From Chloroflexota bacterium (GTDB taxonomy: Bacteria > Chloroflexota > Dehalococcoidia > DSTF01 > RBG-16-68-14): a stretch of DNA of 64,000 nt. The notes beneath the pieces are model-generated. The model did not search any database. It had not been told where the DNA came from and was given only the letters and a program-made list of their open reading frames with translations. The position numbers and the translations under genes were made by a program. Shown piece by piece: positions 62,001 through 64,000 of the stretch (position 1 is the first letter of the stretch; the number at the start of each line of letters is the position of its first letter). The DNA lies in contig JADFKB010000005.1 in the NCBI GenBank assembly GCA_022565155.1, forward strand, positions 1 to 64,000, given 5' to 3'.

Positions 62001-62522
62001 GGTTTCGACTGTGCCATCCTGATCCACATCCACCCCGCCCTGGATGATGTCCACCTGGTCGGCGTCGCTGTACAGGATAAATGCATTGGCACCGACGTAG
62101 CCGTTGGTCAGCGGGATGGCGTCAGCGCTCACCGTGACCGTGAACGTGGTGCCGATCAGTACGCAGACGTCGCCAGGAGCCTTGGTGCCCGGACAGGTTA
62201 TCGTGGGGCTGACGGTCATGCTCATCGCCAAGCTAAACAGCAACACGTCGGGCAGGTCGTCGTCGCCGTTGGTCTCGATGGTGCCATTCTGATTCACATC
62301 CACCTTGCCGTTGACGATGTCCACCAGGTCGACGCTGCCGTCAGAGAGACGCAGCACCACGCCGGTCAAGTCGTCATCGCCGTTGGTTTCGATGCTGCCA
62401 TTCTGATTCACATCCACCTTGCCGTCGATGATGTCCACCTGGGCGGCGGGGGCGCCAGCGAGAGGCAGCAACACGTCGGCCAAGTCGTCCTCGCCGGTGG
62501 TGACGATGCCGGGTTCGTGGAC
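59040..62522 (-). CDS. Large secreted protein with calcium-type repeats, TPT linkers and C-terminal dockerin, N-terminus missing
   Basis: More than 1,147 residues; the frame runs to the stop at 62550-62552 without a real start, and recognisable repeat sequence ends near 62522. From the N-terminal side: six units of the form VDII-x-GKVDV-N/D-QNG-x-I/V-ETN-GDDDLADVLL, each with a DxN/DxDG-like loop as in EF-hands/dockerins. There are three cysteine-bearing modules of similar pattern (KCTA...F-x-V-x-I...DEVVW...INC), separated by Thr/Pro-rich linkers. The C-terminus is a two-loop type I dockerin (DVNCDGGIDPIDSLW and DVNGDGNIDAFDSLW). Two of the calcium units interrupt the first cysteine module. 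It is probably an exported, calcium-dependent surface or cellulosome-like protein. Role unknown. Confidence 0.82.
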   Translation of the reverse strand, partial: VHEPGIVTTGEDDLADVLLPLAGAPAAQVDIIDGKVDVNQNGSIETNGDDDLTGVVLRLSDGSVDLVDIVNGKVDVNQNGTIETNGDDDLPDVLLFSLAMSMTVSPTITCPGTKAPGDVCVLIGTTFTVTVSADAIPLTNGYVGANAFILYSDADQVDIIQGGVDVDQDGTVETNGDDDLADVLLPLLGGGTDQVDIIDGKVDVDESGTVDAADDLADVLLPLLTGSPDQVDIINGEVDVDESGDIDTIAGADDLTSVMLAFRIGPTFKSAVVAQPWLDATVPPADITFLCNDNGFGVGCGALTGLLNPPASFHKGDLFVFSFNCTTDKVQGHTLTLEALGGPNAGTSGNAYAEFGGLITAARGNTITLHCTNPNTPTPTPTVTPTATPTPTVTQGGPTLTPTATETPAQTPGPLISLGAEGIDCDAVAPSTATPAPTPTATPTPFVKPEKCTAFFFVGQEAEGKFTVTINANLLPTPAGCPTATPTAPGKPGGCYGGFVSEVKLSAGLQWLPRATCSDEVVWPDSFSCSNAASSGQFVRHSAQSAFLPTFTNSTHVGKLVELDVHCTQFGGPDEAITLTNPPIGNQNGTRYIDAAGNRVAVKAFAGADADKLFINCEPAPPAMSLWAEGAGVTCVPVDQPRQPTKCTAPFVADDPESAKFEIVIEASSIPDGYGGFQTETYFNGLKYQERSCLDEVIWRPDAADLAGFTCEALLVRVGNPATGLPLERRLSAKSADFPPFPASRRIGTLVRMEVHCPALNQFPVSLTSYRDVGVATLDRLTGSVFYGTDPDPNSPLGNIDFLDDGVEHIGARGMDTNGDTVIDSTELTDTALIQVLDVLRINCVVAAAPTPTTTPTVTPTVTVTPAESPTPTNTPCPGECPTPTQTHTPTNTSTPAPTDTPTQTHTPTSTLTPTPALPEERVLEVPPGGRVTTDTEGDGATQSDPVETSVTLPVGGLVTILEKVIIQPNPNGFILIGQQVNISAPSGTAQLPLIIEFLLDTSIIPLGMTAQTLPIFKGGVLVPNCTGVANKADPDPCVAKRNLLSGPAAGDIQITVFSSTAGTWNFGQPSVLPRTTTPELGDVNCDGGIDPIDSLWILFHVVDVAELPCPEVADVNGDGNIDAFDSLWILQLDAGLIDSFPNAAGSAGGGTFWRWIGLD
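62484..62522. other. Putative junction between two unrelated sequences
   Basis: Left of about 62,484 the sequence matches earlier copies of the surface-protein repeat almost base for base; by 62,522 that similarity is gone. To the right, plus-strand coding with different codon preference begins mid-protein. Both genes meeting here lack their N-terminal parts. A chimeric assembly join is the simplest explanation; recombination in the cell is the alternative. Confidence 0.6.
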
Positions 62523-63254
62523 CCTCAGACCTACACGCTGGATACCGGCTCACCCCGAGTCGCGGACATTCCTTTCCGATCGACCGCGAAACAGTTGGAG
62601 ATCGACTTCCTCGGCCGGATCGACAAGCCACAAACGGGGCTGACCGAGCCGATGATCCTGCCGCAAGGCCAACTCGAGATTCAGAACTTCTGGCCGACCG
62701 GTAAACTCTCGCACGGGCTGCCCGGGCCGATGCGCGACGTCCTGCTGCTTTACTGTCCGGGCGAAAACCAGACACCCTTCATCTGGCGGCTCGCCGACCC
62801 GTGGGAGCCCAAGCAGGTTCTGGACCTGGGCCAACTCACCAACCACCAGCCGCTTGTGCTGCGCCCCAAAGACAATTCCTATACCAATCGGACTTGGAAT
62901 AGCGAAGGTTTCCTGGGCCAGCTCATGAGCAAAAAACCCGGCCAAAATCTCATAGATGCAAGCGGCACCGAGGTCTTCGCCTCATCCAGCGAAACGATCA
63001 AGTACATCCAACTGCTTTGCTTCTACGACACCCTGCCCCCGCCGGACTTCCGCAAGACCGGGTTTCCCTACGCCGTGAGCTACCAACGCTCGCTGGGCCG
63101 ACAGCTTGACCTGACCCGTTTGCTCGCTGGCCGCAGACTCATCATCATCGGGCACCTCGAAGACACGCCCCTGCCCATCCCCATGACCGTCGAGGGCAAA
63201 GAGATCCCCTCCACCGGCTGGACCGTTGTTCGTTGGGTGTATGATTTTAAGTAG
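62517..63254 (+). CDS. Hypothetical protein, 5'-truncated, ahead of an ABC ATPase
   Basis: About 245 residues are readable from GTG 62517, but the frame is open further left into the junction, so this GTG is unlikely to be the native start. The sequence (DTGSPRVADIPFRSTAKQL..., LPQGQLEIQNFWPTGKL, LLYCPGENQTPFIWRLADPWEPKQVL) has no membrane helix and no motif I recognise. It ends SYQRSLGRQLDLTRLLAGRRLIIIGHL and WTVVRWVYDFK. It lies 104 bp before an ABC-2-type ATPase in the same orientation and may be the external domain of a membrane partner. The style recalls Planctomycetes, but this is only an impression. Confidence 0.6.
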   Translation: MDPQTYTLDTGSPRVADIPFRSTAKQLEIDFLGRIDKPQTGLTEPMILPQGQLEIQNFWPTGKLSHGLPGPMRDVLLLYCPGENQTPFIWRLADPWEPKQVLDLGQLTNHQPLVLRPKDNSYTNRTWNSEGFLGQLMSKKPGQNLIDASGTEVFASSSETIKYIQLLCFYDTLPPPDFRKTGFPYAVSYQRSLGRQLDLTRLLAGRRLIIIGHLEDTPLPIPMTVEGKEIPSTGWTVVRWVYDFK

Positions 63255-63358
63255 GCACCCTTACGCCTGTTTATCGCCGCCCCGCGGGGCAGGGCTTTGG
63301 ATGGGCAAGTAACTCACGGCGGTCTGTGATCGACCGCTAAACGACCGGATTGTTTCCC

Positions 63359-64000
63359 ATGCCCATGATCCAGACGATCAACCTGACCAAGCGCTACGGC
63401 AACCTCATGGCGCTATCGAACCTCAACCTCGAAATCGAGCAGGGCGATTGCTTCGGGTTCATCGGCCCAAACGGCGCGGGTAAGACCACCACCATCAAGG
63501 TCCTGGCCACCCTCCTCAAACCCACTTGGGGCGAGGCTCGCATCGACGGCTTATCCGTCGGCCCGGTCAACGCACGACAGGTCCGCTCCGTCATCGGCTA
63601 CGTCCCCGACTACTTCGGCTCCTACGAAGACATGGTCGTCCAGGAATACCTCGAGTTCTTCGCCGCCAGCTACAACATCCACGGCGACAAGCGTAAACAG
63701 GTCATCAACGACGTCCTGGACCTGACCGACCTGGCCTACAAGATCGACGCCGAGGTCAACTCGCTGTCACGCGGCATGCAGCAAAGGCTCAGTGTTGCCC
63801 GCGTCTTGCTGCACGACCCGAAGGTCCTCCTGCTGGACGAGCCCGCCTCCGGCCTGGACCCACGCGCCCGTATCGAGATGCGCGAGCTCTTAAAAGAACT
63901 CCACCGCATGGGCAAGACCATCCTCATCAGCTCCCACATCCTCCTTGAGTTGGCCGACCTGTGTAACCGCGTCGGTATCATCGAGCAGGGCGAACTTAAA
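63359..64000 (+). CDS. ABC-2 transporter ATP-binding protein, 3' end outside window
   Basis: 214 residues from ATG 63359 to the window edge, no stop reached. Complete ATPase core: Walker A FIGPNGAGKTTTIKVL, Q-loop GYVPDYFGSYEDM, signature LSRGMQQRLSVARVL, Walker B VLLLDEPASGLDPRAR and H-loop ISSHILLEL. The Asp-Y after VP (usually Gln-x) is as in the YxlF/gliding-type branch. It probably pairs with a permease beyond the window. Two ATGs six bases apart (63359, 63365) are both possible starts. Confidence 0.93.
   Translation, partial: MPMIQTINLTKRYGNLMALSNLNLEIEQGDCFGFIGPNGAGKTTTIKVLATLLKPTWGEARIDGLSVGPVNARQVRSVIGYVPDYFGSYEDMVVQEYLEFFAASYNIHGDKRKQVINDVLDLTDLAYKIDAEVNSLSRGMQQRLSVARVLLHDPKVLLLDEPASGLDPRARIEMRELLKELHRMGKTILISSHILLELADLCNRVGIIEQGELK

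Noticed and set aside
62374-62775. Minus-strand open frame crossing the junction
   Set aside because: It is Arg/Ser-rich, runs through both sides of the junction in a frame unlike either gene, and has no motif.

Overview
The window is a 64 kb, GC-rich bacterial contig that reads best as Chloroflexota (Dehalococcoidia-like or a related uncultured lineage). The signs are Thr/Pro-rich TPTPT linkers and DxDxDG calcium-type repeats in a large surface protein, a T-box leader on branched-chain amino acid genes, frequent GTG starts, and housekeeping genes (gyrA, thiL, tsaE, tsaB, ndk, mnmA) of ordinary bacterial type. This assignment is inferred from sequence style, not from a search. The last 1.5 kb (from about 62,500) looks different in base and codon use. 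It holds a gene with no natural start and an ABC ATPase, so a chimeric or recombined junction is likely there.

Layout: 1-15,012 is mostly a branched-chain amino acid region on the + strand: ilvE (partial), a PH-domain membrane protein, a leucine-type T-box leader followed by a Leu-rich mini-ORF and two hairpins, ilvB-ilvN-ilvC, a flavin-binding protein, leuA, an AbrB/PIN toxin-antitoxin pair, an isovaleryl-type acyl-CoA dehydrogenase, leuC, a frameshifted leuD, a REP-associated transposase with its palindromes, and citramalate synthase (cimA). leuB and ilvD are not in the window. 15,018-21,614 holds an MMPL transporter, divergent from an ABC substrate-binding lipoprotein across a 24-bp palindrome, then a DinB-like protein and a two-component system.

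22,202-37,637 (- strand) is one tightly packed glycan cluster of 14 genes. It has a full set for UDP-2,3-diacetamido-2,3-dideoxy-mannuronic acid (WbpA/B/E/D/I-like), a CapD/PglF-like membrane SDR, a second DegT aminotransferase, a PglC-like initiating phosphoglycosyltransferase, four glycosyltransferases, a methyltransferase and a Wzx-type flippase. No polymerase was recognised. tRNA-Pro(CGG) marks its upstream edge.

38,012-58,948 is mixed core genome: a TPR protein, an ABC-2 exporter, a glutamine-amidotransferase-like hydrolase, an alpha/beta hydrolase fused to a class III cyclase domain, gyrA, Mrp, a metallo-beta-lactamase protein with a fresh 12-residue duplication, a hydroxyacid dehydrogenase, a phosphoesterase, thiL-tsaE-tsaB-ndk, rsfS, mnmA, a nucleotidyltransferase, two small envelope proteins, two tRNA-Ser genes, a sortase and a TolB-like lipoprotein. 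59,040-62,522 is a very large secreted protein with calcium-type repeats and a C-terminal dockerin, cut at its N-terminus by the junction.
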